35,470 nucleotides of DNA. Source: Sphingomonas parapaucimobilis NBRC 15100 (GTDB lineage: Bacteria > Pseudomonadota > Alphaproteobacteria > Sphingomonadales > Sphingomonadaceae). The stretch covers positions 1 through 35,470 of the forward strand of contig NZ_BBPI01000102.1 in assembly GCF_000787715.1 (NCBI RefSeq). The letters are read 5' to 3'. The position numbers were made by a program, and so were the translations under genes. Positions 1 to 8,426 of the stretch are shown piece by piece (the stretch's first letter is position 1; each line of letters begins with the position of its first letter). Under the pieces are notes generated by a model. That model was not told the DNA's origin, did not search any database, and saw only the letters and a list, made by a program, of their open reading frames with translations.

Positions 1-215
1 TCCAGCAGCCAGTTCCCCACTTCCGTACGCCTGTCGTCAATGATCGACGAAAGTCGGATGGGCGCCCAGCGGCTGATACCCAAAACTCATATCCTGGCGG
101 CGCTCTATCGAACGATACCACCGGCTTGCCATGACATTCGCCATTCAAGCGTCATGGCGAGGACGATGAACGTGCCGCGGCCCCCAATCGGACAGCCATC
201 CCCTTGATGGGGTAA

Positions 216-241
216 GCGGCCAGGGATGTCTCCCTGGCCGC
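216..241 (-). terminator. Hairpin terminator candidate after the TonB receptor
   Basis: A perfect 11-bp inverted repeat (GCGGCCAGGGA, 4-base loop, complementary arm) begins 8 bases past the receptor stop codon. There is no long T tract on the minus strand after the stem, so this could be a Rho-assisted or merely stabilising 3' hairpin. A second small hairpin (CCATC/GATGG) lies at about 197-210. The remaining sequence from 1 to 200 holds no gene I can support. Confidence 0.5.
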
Positions 242-248
242 CTTGTCG

Positions 249-3158
249 TCAGAATTTGAAGCCCAGTCGGGCATAGCCGAACTGGCCCGGCAGGTCGTAG
301 GTGGTCGGGTCGAACCCGCCGCAGCTCAGGCAGTCGGGCGCACGCTGGCCCAGGATGTTGTTGACACCCATGGTCAGGGTGAGCCGCTGCGCCAGCCAGG
401 GCATGGTCCAGCCAATCTGCGCATCGAGATACAGGATCGGCTTCATCTCGCGATTGTCATAGGCGGGCTCGACGACCTTGCCGATGTAACGCCCGGTGAG
501 CGAGGCAAGGAAGGTCTCGCTCGACCAGTCGATCGTCGCCACGCTCTTGAAGCGCGGATAGGCCTGGTCGCCGCGCTCGGTGCCCTGCCGCTCCAGCTTC
601 TCGCTGCCGGTCGCGGTGGGCAGGGTGGTCGAATATTCGAACAGGAAGTTGCTCGCCCAGTTCAGGCCGAAGCTGCCCGCCCCGACGCGCGGGCTACGGT
701 AAAGCAGGGTGACGTCGATCCCCTCGCTCTTCAGCGAGGCGATATTCTGAAGCAGGCCGCGAATCTGCGTGATCTGGCCGCTGCCGGTCGCGGAGCGGGT
801 GATCGCGCCGCAGCTGACCGCGTCCCGCTGGTTGATGCAGTTGGCGAGCAGCACGTCGGCGCCGACCGATGCGATCGCGTCGTCGACCCGGATGGTGTAG
901 TAATCCGCCTCCAGGCTCAGCTGGCTGGCGATCCCGGCCTCGCGCGCCCAGCTCGGGCTGTACACGCCGCCCAACACCCAGCTCTCCGACCGTTCGGGCT
1001 TCAGCGCGCGGTTGCCGCCGGTCAGGATCGGCAGCTGAAGGCCGTTCTGCACATAGTTGACCGGCACGCCCAGCGCGACGCAGTTCTGCCGCACCGTGCT
1101 GTTGGCGGGCAGGCTGGCCAGGCCCGAGCAGGGATCGATGACGTTGCCGTCGAAGCGCGACGGCGTGCCGAACAGCTCACCGATGCTGGGCGCGCGGAAC
1201 CCTTGCGCCCAGGTGCCGCGCAAACGCAGATCCTCGAACGGCTTCCAGCTGAGCCCGCCCTTCATCACCGTGCGGTTGCCGCTGGTCGAATAATCCGAAT
1301 AGCGCGCCGCGAACGACCCTTCGAGCAGGCGGAAGAAGGGGGCGTCCTTCAGCACCGGTATGCTGAGTTCGCCGTAGACTTCGTGGACGTCGAAGGCACC
1401 CGCCGTCGGCTGGGCCGGGATGTCCGAGCCCAGGCCCGCCGCGACGATGGGGTCAGGGTTGAATGAGCCGGTCTGGCGACGGAACTCGTAGCCCGTCGCC
1501 AGCCCCAGCGGCCCGGCGGGAAGCTGGAGCAGCGTGCCGGTCAGGTTGAGGGTCGCGTCGGTCATCGTCTGTTCGGACCGGTCGCGCTGGGTGAAGGTGA
1601 CATAGTTGATCATTGCCGGGGTGATCGAGCCCGCCCCGCCGAAGATGTTGAACGGCACGCATGCGCCGGTACAGTTCGCCACAGGTCCCAGCGCCTGCGC
1701 CAGATTGGCGGCGTTGACGTTACCATGCGCCACCTGCTTGGCCTGGTTCTCGGCATAGATCAGGTTGGCGTCCCAGTACCAGGTGCCTGCACCGATCGGA
1801 ATCTGGCCGTCCAGCGTGCTCGACATGTACATGGTGTCGACCCGCTGGCTGTAATGGCGCGGGCCGTTCTCGACGAAGCGACGGCCGATAAAGGCATAGT
1901 TGGCGGGCGTGCCGGTGTTGCCCGCGCTGAGCGTCACACCGAACGGGTTGAACGGATTGGTCCGGTCGATCGAGATGGTGTCGAGCAGATTGCCGTTGCC
2001 CGCGTCCGGCCCGACGAACAGCGGCAGCGGCGCGGCCTGGTTGTCCGAGGTGCGGCGATTGTAGATCAGTCGGGTGCTGAGCCGGACATTGTCCGCCAGC
2101 TGGCCGGTGAAGTTGACGAACGCGCCGACCCGTTCCTGCGGGGTCAGCAGATAGTTGAAGGGGCGGAAGTTGAAGCGGTCGGCGACGGTGAAGGCCTTGA
2201 AATCGCTGTTCGCGCCGGTCGGGTTCAGCGGATCGAAGCGCGGCTGGGTCAGCGGATTGCTCTTCAGCGTCAGGTTCATCGACTCGCCCGTGACGGGATT
2301 GTTGATGATGAACCGGCCATTGGGCGTGCCCGAGCTGCACGTCGTGGTGCAGGCGGTCGCGCCGGGATCGGGGAAGGCGTAATAGGGCCGGTCGCCCGCG
2401 AAGACCGAACCCTGGTTGATATAATTCGCCCCGACCACCACCGAGACGCGGTCGTCGGCCGTCCGGTGGCCCCAGCTGAGCTGGTAATTCTGGGTCACGC
2501 CGTCGCCCTTGTCGTAACCGCCGAGCTGGGCGGTGGCGAGGAAGCCGTTCTGGCGTTTCTTGGTGATGATGTTGACGACGCCCGCGATCGCGTCCGAACC
2601 GTAGATGGTCGAAGCGCCGTCGCGCAGCACGTCGACGCGTTCGATCATGCTGTCGGGAATGGCGTTCAGGTCGACCGCGCCGGGAATGCCGCTCGCCGCG
2701 CTGCCGTTGATGAAGCGCAGGCCGTCGACCAGAACCAGGGTGCGGCGGCTACCCAGATAGCGCAGGTCGATCTCCGCCGAGCCGGCACCGACGCCGCCGC
2801 CATCGGGCGGATTGCCGTTGTTGCCGGAGCGGTTGAAGCGGGAATTGAGGCCGCCTGCGGCGCCCGGCAGGCGTTGCAGCACGTCGCCGATCGAAGACAG
2901 GCCCGTGCGGGCGATATCCGCGCTGTCGATCGCGGTGAGGGGGGCGCTCTGGTCGAGGGGGTTGCGGCGGATGCGTGAGCCGGTGACGACGATCGTGTTG
3001 TCGCCCGCCGTCATATCGTCGCCGGTGGCATTTTCCGCCACGCCCGCGCCGCCGCCCGTCGCCTGGGTCTGCGCCTGCGCATCGACCGCCAGGATCAGGG
3101 CACCGACAGCCGCACTTGCCAGCGCCCATTTGCGCAACCGGCTTGGTCCGTAAGCCAT
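249..3158 (-). CDS. TonB-dependent outer-membrane receptor
   Basis: A 969-residue TonB-dependent receptor: a 22-strand outer-membrane barrel with an N-terminal plug, energised by TonB/ExbBD for uptake of a large substrate. A signal peptide ends near AQAQ (about residue 30). A TonB box-like NTIVVTGSRI follows near residue 54. The plug contains GDVLQRLPG, RYLGSRRTLVLVDGLR and ERVDVLRDGASTIYGSDAIAGVVNI, which are typical of the family. The C-terminus ends in aromatic Phe (RLGFKF), the barrel-insertion signal. The ATG at 3158 is preceded by AGAGGG at 8 bases. The substrate is not readable from sequence. It sits near hexuronate genes but is separated by an unrelated cell-wall gene, so a role in uronate-oligosaccharide uptake is only a guess. 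No partner susD-like or sensor gene is present. Confidence 0.93.
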   Translation of the reverse strand: MAYGPSRLRKWALASAAVGALILAVDAQAQTQATGGGAGVAENATGDDMTAGDNTIVVTGSRIRRNPLDQSAPLTAIDSADIARTGLSSIGDVLQRLPGAAGGLNSRFNRSGNNGNPPDGGGVGAGSAEIDLRYLGSRRTLVLVDGLRFINGSAASGIPGAVDLNAIPDSMIERVDVLRDGASTIYGSDAIAGVVNIITKKRQNGFLATAQLGGYDKGDGVTQNYQLSWGHRTADDRVSVVVGANYINQGSVFAGDRPYYAFPDPGATACTTTCSSGTPNGRFIINNPVTGESMNLTLKSNPLTQPRFDPLNPTGANSDFKAFTVADRFNFRPFNYLLTPQERVGAFVNFTGQLADNVRLSTRLIYNRRTSDNQAAPLPLFVGPDAGNGNLLDTISIDRTNPFNPFGVTLSAGNTGTPANYAFIGRRFVENGPRHYSQRVDTMYMSSTLDGQIPIGAGTWYWDANLIYAENQAKQVAHGNVNAANLAQALGPVANCTGACVPFNIFGGAGSITPAMINYVTFTQRDRSEQTMTDATLNLTGTLLQLPAGPLGLATGYEFRRQTGSFNPDPIVAAGLGSDIPAQPTAGAFDVHEVYGELSIPVLKDAPFFRLLEGSFAARYSDYSTSGNRTVMKGGLSWKPFEDLRLRGTWAQGFRAPSIGELFGTPSRFDGNVIDPCSGLASLPANSTVRQNCVALGVPVNYVQNGLQLPILTGGNRALKPERSESWVLGGVYSPSWAREAGIASQLSLEADYYTIRVDDAIASVGADVLLANCINQRDAVSCGAITRSATGSGQITQIRGLLQNIASLKSEGIDVTLLYRSPRVGAGSFGLNWASNFLFEYSTTLPTATGSEKLERQGTERGDQAYPRFKSVATIDWSSETFLASLTGRYIGKVVEPAYDNREMKPILYLDAQIGWTMPWLAQRLTLTMGVNNILGQRAPDCLSCGGFDPTTYDLPGQFGYARLGFKF

Positions 3159-3579
3159 AATCTTTTCCCTCTTTTGGTTTTATTGACTCCCGTTCCTGCT
3201 GCAGATGTGAGGCGCCTCTTTTCGGGCTGCCTTCGATATTCAGATATATGGCCCGGTGATCCGGGATCGATGAAGCGCGTCTTGGTGAATCGGCAGCCGA
3301 TCTTGTGCCGAAAGAATTCGCCGATCCTGCCGTTCGCCTCCACTAATGGCCCCCGGTATACAAAACATGATCCCACGGTCATGTCAAGCGCTGCCCATGG
3401 GGAGAGAGGTGGCCGTACCGCATGCCATCGGCCGGTTCACATATGTTGGCGGGTTGTCGCTGAAATTCGATCAATTGCGACGTTTTGCCTGTCGATCGGT
3501 TCAGCTTGGCGTAGGATAGCGTGATGTAAAGCGCCGTTCCCACGACGACATGCCGACGAACAGGGGCTATCATATCCGC
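3159..3579. other. Intergenic region between divergent receptor and L,D-transpeptidase genes
   Basis: This 421-base gap contains the control regions of two divergent genes. No convincing small gene was seen. It holds the palindrome-like CGGTATACAA (3354-3363), which resembles the TnGTnnACnA core bound by FadR-type GntR regulators (the family of UxuR/ExuR), with one deviation. It also holds an AT-rich stretch at 3240-3250 that may contribute to the receptor promoter. Clear -35/-10 pairs could not be assigned for either direction. Confidence 0.35.
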
Positions 3580-5136
3580 ATGACCAAAATGCCATTCTCC
3601 GTTTCCCGCCCCTCCATTGCCCGGCTGCTTGGTACGTTGGCGACCGGATCGATGATCGCGACGCCGCTGCTGGCGCAGGTCGCGCCGCCGCCGGTGATGG
3701 TCCCCACGACGCCGCCGCAGGCCCAGCCCCCCGCCGCGCAGCCACAGGTGGTGCCGCCTGCGACCGTGCAGCCGCTGCCGCAAGCGGCCCCCGCCGTGGC
3801 GATCCCCCCCTTGTCGGAGGCGCAGGCCCGCCAGCTCGCGACCCTGATCGCGCAGGGCGAGGTGGCGCAGGGGCTGCGTCAGGGGCCGCCGCGCGACCTG
3901 TCGACCCTGTCGACCCTGTCGCCCGCCGCTCTGACCCGCGTGGCGCTGGATTATGCCCATGCGGTGCATGTCGGGCGGCTGGATGCGGCGGACTTCACCA
4001 AGGACTGGGGCATCCGGCCGCAGCCTTACGACCCCGCGCCCGGCTTTGCGGAGGCGGTGCGCCATGACCGGCTGTCGGCCTGGATCGCCTCGCTGCCGCC
4101 GCCCTATGCGGGCTATGACGCGCTGGTGAAGGGGCTGGCCCGCTATCGCGCCATGGCGGCGGCGGGGGGCTGGTCGTCGCTCCCGGCGGCCACCATCAAC
4201 TTCGGCGCAAGCGGGCCGCAGGTGCTGGCGTTGCGCAAGCGGCTGGCGATGGAGGACCCAGCGGTCAGCGCCACCGGCGAGCGGTTCGATGACGATCTGC
4301 TGGCGGCGGTGCGGCGGGCGCAGCGGCGTTATGGACTGAACCCGGTCGGCACCGTGGGCAGCCAGACCATCGCCGTGCTCAACGTTCCGGTGGCGCAGCG
4401 CATCCGCCAGATCATGGCGAATATGGAACGTTGGCGCTGGTTGCCGCAGCAGCTGGAGGCCAAGCGCGTCCAGGTGAACATCGCCGCCGCCGTGCTGACC
4501 GTGTTCGACGGCGACAATCCCGTCATGTCGATGAAGGCGGTGACGGGGCGTCCGGGCAACGAGACGCCGATGCTGGTGTCGACGATCCGCAGCATCGTGC
4601 TGAACCCGCCCTGGAACGTGCCCAGCTCGATCGCGAACAAGGAATTGTGGCCCAAGGAGCGGGCCAATCCCGGCTATCTGAAGCGTGCGGGTTTCCGGGT
4701 CATCGACAATGGCGACGGTTCCAAGCGGTTGCAGCAATCGTCGGAAAAGAGCGCGCTGGGCCGGTACAAGTTCGACTTCCCCAACGACTTCGCGGTCTAT
4801 CTGCACGACACGCCCGCCCAGTCGGGCTTTTCCAAGTTCGACCGGCTGGCCAGCCATGGCTGCGTCCGGCTGGAAAAGCCCGCCGATCTGGCCTCGTTGA
4901 TGCTGAAGACCACGCCCGAATGGCAGCAGCCGCAGATCGATGCGGTCATCGCATCGGGCAAGACGGTGCGCGCGACCATGGCCGAGCCGGTGGCGGTCTA
5001 TCTGCTCTACTGGACGGCGTTTGCGAATGCCGATGGGCAGGTGGGCTTCCGCGAGGATCCCTATAGCTGGGATGCGCAGCTGGCGGCCAAGATCGAAGCG
5101 CGCTCGGCCGAGCGGGCACAGGCAACCAAGGACTAA
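3580..5136 (+). CDS. L,D-transpeptidase (YcbB/LdtD-like) with peptidoglycan-binding domain
   Basis: A 518-residue periplasmic L,D-transpeptidase that would form 3-3 cross-links in peptidoglycan or attach proteins to it. A signal peptide covers roughly residues 1-30 (MTKMPFSVSRP..., cleavage near LLAQVA). A Pro/Gln/Ala-rich low-complexity linker follows to about residue 75. A peptidoglycan-binding helical domain (FGASGPQVLALRKRL ... RRYGLNPVGTVGSQTIAVLN) lies at about 206-270. The YkuD catalytic domain carries YLHDTP and SHGCVRL with catalytic Cys428. This large two-domain layout matches YcbB rather than the small ErfK type. An ATG 30 bases upstream (3550) is in frame, but it lacks a ribosome site and would put charged residues before the signal peptide, so 3580 is preferred. 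The lipoprotein gene follows 12 bases after the stop and is probably cotranscribed. Confidence 0.9.
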   Translation: MTKMPFSVSRPSIARLLGTLATGSMIATPLLAQVAPPPVMVPTTPPQAQPPAAQPQVVPPATVQPLPQAAPAVAIPPLSEAQARQLATLIAQGEVAQGLRQGPPRDLSTLSTLSPAALTRVALDYAHAVHVGRLDAADFTKDWGIRPQPYDPAPGFAEAVRHDRLSAWIASLPPPYAGYDALVKGLARYRAMAAAGGWSSLPAATINFGASGPQVLALRKRLAMEDPAVSATGERFDDDLLAAVRRAQRRYGLNPVGTVGSQTIAVLNVPVAQRIRQIMANMERWRWLPQQLEAKRVQVNIAAAVLTVFDGDNPVMSMKAVTGRPGNETPMLVSTIRSIVLNPPWNVPSSIANKELWPKERANPGYLKRAGFRVIDNGDGSKRLQQSSEKSALGRYKFDFPNDFAVYLHDTPAQSGFSKFDRLASHGCVRLEKPADLASLMLKTTPEWQQPQIDAVIASGKTVRATMAEPVAVYLLYWTAFANADGQVGFREDPYSWDAQLAAKIEARSAERAQATKD

Positions 5137-5148
5137 AGGGAAGACAGG

Positions 5149-5493
5149 ATGAAGATTGCCACCAAAAGCGCCATGGCGCTGTTCGCGGCCGGACTGATGC
5201 TGGCGGGCTGCTCGCGCTCGTCGGAGGATCCGCCCGTGCCGGTCGAGAACGACACGGCCGTAGTGGAAGAGAATATGACCGCGCCGGAGGAAACCCCGGT
5301 CATGACCAACGATGCGGAGGCGGTCGCGCCGGTCAACATGGCCGCCGACACCATTCCGCCGCCCCCGCCCGAGCGGACGGTCGACCAGCAGATGCTGGAC
5401 GATGCCTCGGCCACCGGCATGACCTCACGCGTCCAGCGCACGCCGAGCGGCGACGCGCCTGGCGAGGGTATCGAGCCGAAGGACGGGCAGTAA
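5149..5493 (+). CDS. Small lipoprotein of unknown function
   Basis: A 114-residue predicted lipoprotein. The start MKIATKSAMALFAAGLMLAGC has a basic N-terminus, a hydrophobic core and the lipobox LAGC (Cys at residue 21), so it should be exported, lipidated and anchored in a membrane. The rest is acidic and low in complexity (many Glu, Asp, Pro, Asn, including a PPPPPE run), suggesting a disordered periplasmic tail. AAGGGAAG lies just upstream of the ATG. It starts 12 bases after the L,D-transpeptidase stop, so a cell-envelope role linked to that enzyme is plausible, but I recognise no domain. Confidence 0.75.
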   Translation: MKIATKSAMALFAAGLMLAGCSRSSEDPPVPVENDTAVVEENMTAPEETPVMTNDAEAVAPVNMAADTIPPPPPERTVDQQMLDDASATGMTSRVQRTPSGDAPGEGIEPKDGQ

Positions 5494-5504
5494 TCCGCCT
5501 TATT

Positions 5505-5639
5505 CCTCCCCGAGCTATGCTTGGGGAGGGGGACCGCCGCGAAAGCGGTGGTGGAGGGGGATTTCCGCTAGGTACGTCCTGTGTGGAAGCCCCCCTCCGT
5601 CAGGCCTGATGGCCTGCCACCTCCCCGTGCCGGGGAGGA
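5505..5639. repeat. GC-rich palindromic intergenic repeat between convergent genes
   Basis: This is a mosaic of inverted repeats. CTCCCC pairs with GGGGAG across an 11-base spacer. The unit ACCGCCGCGAAAGCGGTGGT forms a hairpin. GGAGGGGG pairs with CCCCCTCC. CCTCCCCGTGCCGGGGAGG (5620-5638) is a tight hairpin just beyond the uxuB stop. It probably works as a bidirectional transcription end for the lipoprotein and uxuB. Confidence 0.65.
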
Positions 5640-5640
5640 T

Positions 5641-7017
5641 TTATTCTGCGATCCTACCGATCAACGCCGTCCGCTGCGCTTCGGTCGGCCGCCACAGGCC
5701 CGCCATCGAACCGCCGTCCCCGAACAGCGCATCCACCACCTGCGCCGCATCGCCCTGTTCCCACAGTCCGGCCAGTTCCGCCCGACGCGGATCGGGCGAC
5801 GCATCATTGCCCGTCCGGACAAACCGCAGCCATGCCGCCAGCGCGGTCAGCGTCGCGGGTGCGTCCCCGCCATGCGCCGCCAGCGAGGATAGCCAGCGCG
5901 GGCCGACCTTTTGCGATCCGTCGCTGGCGATCTGCGACAGGCGATGCTCCAGCGTCCGGTTGGCGAAGCGGGCGAGCAGGGCGTCGGCATAAGGCTCCAG
6001 CGCCTGTCCCTCGGCGGCGGTGAAGCTGGTCGCCGCCTCGTCCCGCATCAGCCGTTCGACCACGGGACGGATGGCGGGATCGGCGACCGCCTGGTGGACG
6101 AACTCGTGCCCGCGTTCCAGCCCCAGATAGGCGAGCGCCGAATGCGCGCCGTTGAGCATCCGCAGCTTGGCGGTCTCATAGGGCGCGACATCGGCGACGA
6201 ACTGCGCCCCGCCGACTTCCCAGCGGGGGCGTTCGCCCGCGAAGTCATCCTCGATCACCCATTGGCGATAGGGTTCGGTGATGACGGCGGCCTCATCGCG
6301 CATCCCCAGCGCCGCCTCGACGCCTGCGCGCTCGGCGTCAGTGACGGCGGGGACGATGCGGTCTACCATGGTGTTGGGGCAGCGCCAGTCGCGCTCGAAC
6401 CAGTCGCGCGCGGCCGTTTCGCCCCGATGGTCGAGGAATGCCGCGACACCGGCGCGCAGCACCCGGCCATTATCGGGGAGGTTGTCACAACTGACCAGCG
6501 TCAGGGCACCAAGCCCCGCCGCAGCCCGCGCGACCACCGCCTGCGCCAGATAATGATAGATGCTGTTCCCATCCGCGACGATGCCCGCCAGATCGGTCGC
6601 GCCATCGGGTTGCCGCCAATAGCCCTTCTCGGTGACGGTCAGCGTCACGATCCGCGTGTCGGGGGAGGCGAGGCGTTCGGCCAGCCGGTCGGGCGTCCTG
6701 GCCGCCACGATCACCTCACGGATCGCGCCGATCAGGCGGACGGCCTCGCCCTCGCTCGACCGTTCGGTGACGGTATAAAGGCCGTCCTGCGGCGCCATCT
6801 GGTCATGCACGCCGCCCGAGCGCAGCGATGCCGCCGCAATGGCCCAGTCGCGGTCGCCCGCCGCCATCGCATCGTCGGTATAGACCGCCTGATGCGCGCG
6901 GTGGAACGCGCCCAGCCCGATATGGACGATGCCGGTCCGCTGCGCCGCCCGGTCATAGCCGGGACGTGCGACGGCGTCGGGCAGTGTCGCGGCGGTCGCC
7001 TCGCTCAGCCGGGTCAC
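5641..7017 (-). CDS. uxuB: D-fructuronate reductase / D-mannonate oxidoreductase
   Basis: A 458-residue polyol-specific long-chain dehydrogenase that reduces D-fructuronate to D-mannonate with NADH. The N-terminal Rossmann motif is VHIGLGAFHRAHQ. The catalytic Lys-Asn-His set of the family appears in KLRMLNGAHSALAYLG. Translation is placed at the GTG at 7017, whose GTGA overlaps the uxaC stop by 4 bases. The reading frame stays open 36 codons further upstream, inside uxaC, but that extension reads as arginine/glycine-rich shadow sequence. Position and content match uxuB, the last gene of the leftward uxuA-uxaC-uxuB operon. Mannitol dehydrogenase and altronate (UxaB) enzymes share the fold; the mannonate dehydratase gene in the operon favours the mannonate activity. 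Confidence 0.88.
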   Translation of the reverse strand: MTRLSEATAATLPDAVARPGYDRAAQRTGIVHIGLGAFHRAHQAVYTDDAMAAGDRDWAIAAASLRSGGVHDQMAPQDGLYTVTERSSEGEAVRLIGAIREVIVAARTPDRLAERLASPDTRIVTLTVTEKGYWRQPDGATDLAGIVADGNSIYHYLAQAVVARAAAGLGALTLVSCDNLPDNGRVLRAGVAAFLDHRGETAARDWFERDWRCPNTMVDRIVPAVTDAERAGVEAALGMRDEAAVITEPYRQWVIEDDFAGERPRWEVGGAQFVADVAPYETAKLRMLNGAHSALAYLGLERGHEFVHQAVADPAIRPVVERLMRDEAATSFTAAEGQALEPYADALLARFANRTLEHRLSQIASDGSQKVGPRWLSSLAAHGGDAPATLTALAAWLRFVRTGNDASPDPRRAELAGLWEQGDAAQVVDALFGDGGSMAGLWRPTEAQRTALIGRIAE

Positions 7018-8426
7018 AGCCGGTACGCCGAGCGGACCAGCCCGTTGGTCAGCGCATGGGCCAGCTCGACCGCCTCGTCCTCCTCCAGCCGGTGCTCGGC
7101 GACGAGGCGCGCCAGGAAGCCGCAATCGACCCGCCGCGCGACGTCATGCCGCGCCGGGATCGACAGGAAGGCGCGGGTATCGTCGTTGAACCCGACCGTG
7201 TTGTAGAAGCCCGCCGTCTCGGTCGTCATCTCGCGGAAGCGGCGCATCCCCTCGGGACTGTCATGGAACCACCAGGCAGGGCCGAGCTTCAGGCACGGAT
7301 AATGCCCGGCCAGCGGTGCCAGTTCGCGCGCATAGACACTTTCGTCCAGCGTGAAGAGGATGATGGTCAGGTCGCGCTCATTGCCGACCACATCGAGCAT
7401 GGGCTTCAGCGCATGGACGTAATCGGTGCGCATCGGCATGTCCGCGCCCTTGTCGCGGCCATGGCTGGCGAAGAGTCCGGCATTATGGTTGCGGTAGGAG
7501 CCGGGGTGAATCTGCATCGTCATGCCGTCCGCGACGCTCATCTTCGCCATCTCGGTCAGCATCTGCGCGCGGAAGAGTTCGGCATCGGCGGGCGTCCATC
7601 CACCGCCGACGACACGCGCGAACAGCGCCTCGCATTCCGCCGTCGACAGGTTCGCGGTCGCCGCCGTGGGATGGCCGTGATCGGTCGCGGTCGCGCCCAA
7701 GGCGCGGAAGGCGGCGCGGCGCTTGGAATGGGCGGCGAGATAGCCCGACCAGCTATACACATCCTCGCCGGTCAGCGCGGCGAAGCGCTGCATCGCGCCG
7801 GCGAACTGCTCATGCTCGACATCGATCACGCTGTCGGGGCGATAGGTGGTGATGACGCGGCCAGCCCAACCGGAGTCGCGGATCGCCTGGTGATGGACCA
7901 GCGGATCGTCGGCGCCCTCGGTCGTCGCCAGGCACTCGATGCGGAACCGCTCGAACAGCGCGCGCGGGCGGAAGGCGGGGGTGGCGAGCGCCTCCCCGAT
8001 CGCGTCGAAATAGCGGTCGGCGGTCGCCTCCTCCAGCGCCTCGGTGAAACCGAATACCTCGGCAAACACATGGTCGAGCCACATGCGCGACGGCGTGCCA
8101 CGGAACAGATGATAGTTCGCCGCAAACAGCTTCCACGCCGCACGCGGATCGGTGGCGGGGCGGCCGCCGCGATGCGGGATGCCCAGATCGTCGAGCGCGA
8201 TGCCCTGGCTGTACAGCATACGAAAGATATAATGGTCGGGGGCGAGCAGCAGGTCGCTGGCATCGGCCCAGGGCTCGTCGGTGGCGAACCAGCGCGGATC
8301 GGTGTGGCCGTGCGGGCTGATGATCGGCAGGTTCGCGACCTCGGCATAGAGCGTCCGCGCGATGCCCCGCGTCGTCGGATCGGCGGGCAGCAGCCGGTCG
8401 GGATGAAGCTCCAATTTGCGTGTCAT
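7014..8426 (-). CDS. uxaC: Glucuronate isomerase (uronate isomerase)
   Basis: A 470-residue uronate isomerase of the amidohydrolase superfamily. It converts D-glucuronate to D-fructuronate (and D-galacturonate to D-tagaturonate) in the cytoplasm. The N-terminus MTRKLELHPDRLLPAD and the metal-binding SPHGHTDPRWFA (about residues 36-47) are characteristic, as are RMWLDHVFAEVFG and the C-terminal block GFNDDTRAFLSIPARHD. Length is that of the family. The ATG at 8426 overlaps the uxuA stop (ATGA), and its own stop overlaps the uxuB GTG, indicating translational coupling of the three enzymes. Confidence 0.95.
   Translation of the reverse strand: MTRKLELHPDRLLPADPTTRGIARTLYAEVANLPIISPHGHTDPRWFATDEPWADASDLLLAPDHYIFRMLYSQGIALDDLGIPHRGGRPATDPRAAWKLFAANYHLFRGTPSRMWLDHVFAEVFGFTEALEEATADRYFDAIGEALATPAFRPRALFERFRIECLATTEGADDPLVHHQAIRDSGWAGRVITTYRPDSVIDVEHEQFAGAMQRFAALTGEDVYSWSGYLAAHSKRRAAFRALGATATDHGHPTAATANLSTAECEALFARVVGGGWTPADAELFRAQMLTEMAKMSVADGMTMQIHPGSYRNHNAGLFASHGRDKGADMPMRTDYVHALKPMLDVVGNERDLTIILFTLDESVYARELAPLAGHYPCLKLGPAWWFHDSPEGMRRFREMTTETAGFYNTVGFNDDTRAFLSIPARHDVARRVDCGFLARLVAEHRLEEDEAVELAHALTNGLVRSAYRL

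Noticed and set aside
1..206. Open frames at the left edge, including a plus-strand frame open from 1 to 206 and a minus-strand frame starting with TTG near 83 (reads GISRWAPIRLSSIIDD).
   Set aside because: Too short and cut by the window edge. Three frames are open at once, no family resemblance is evident, and the start would be TTG. A partial gene running leftward out of the window remains possible but cannot be supported.
243..1466. 407-residue plus-strand reading frame opposite the TonB receptor.
   Set aside because: Antisense shadow in GC-rich DNA. The opposite strand encodes a clear receptor with conserved motifs; this frame has arginine/alanine-rich composition and no ribosome site.
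7018..7125. 36-codon N-terminal extension of uxuB within uxaC.
   Set aside because: Arg/Gly/Pro-rich shadow residues. The GTG overlapping the uxaC stop gives the conserved N-terminus.
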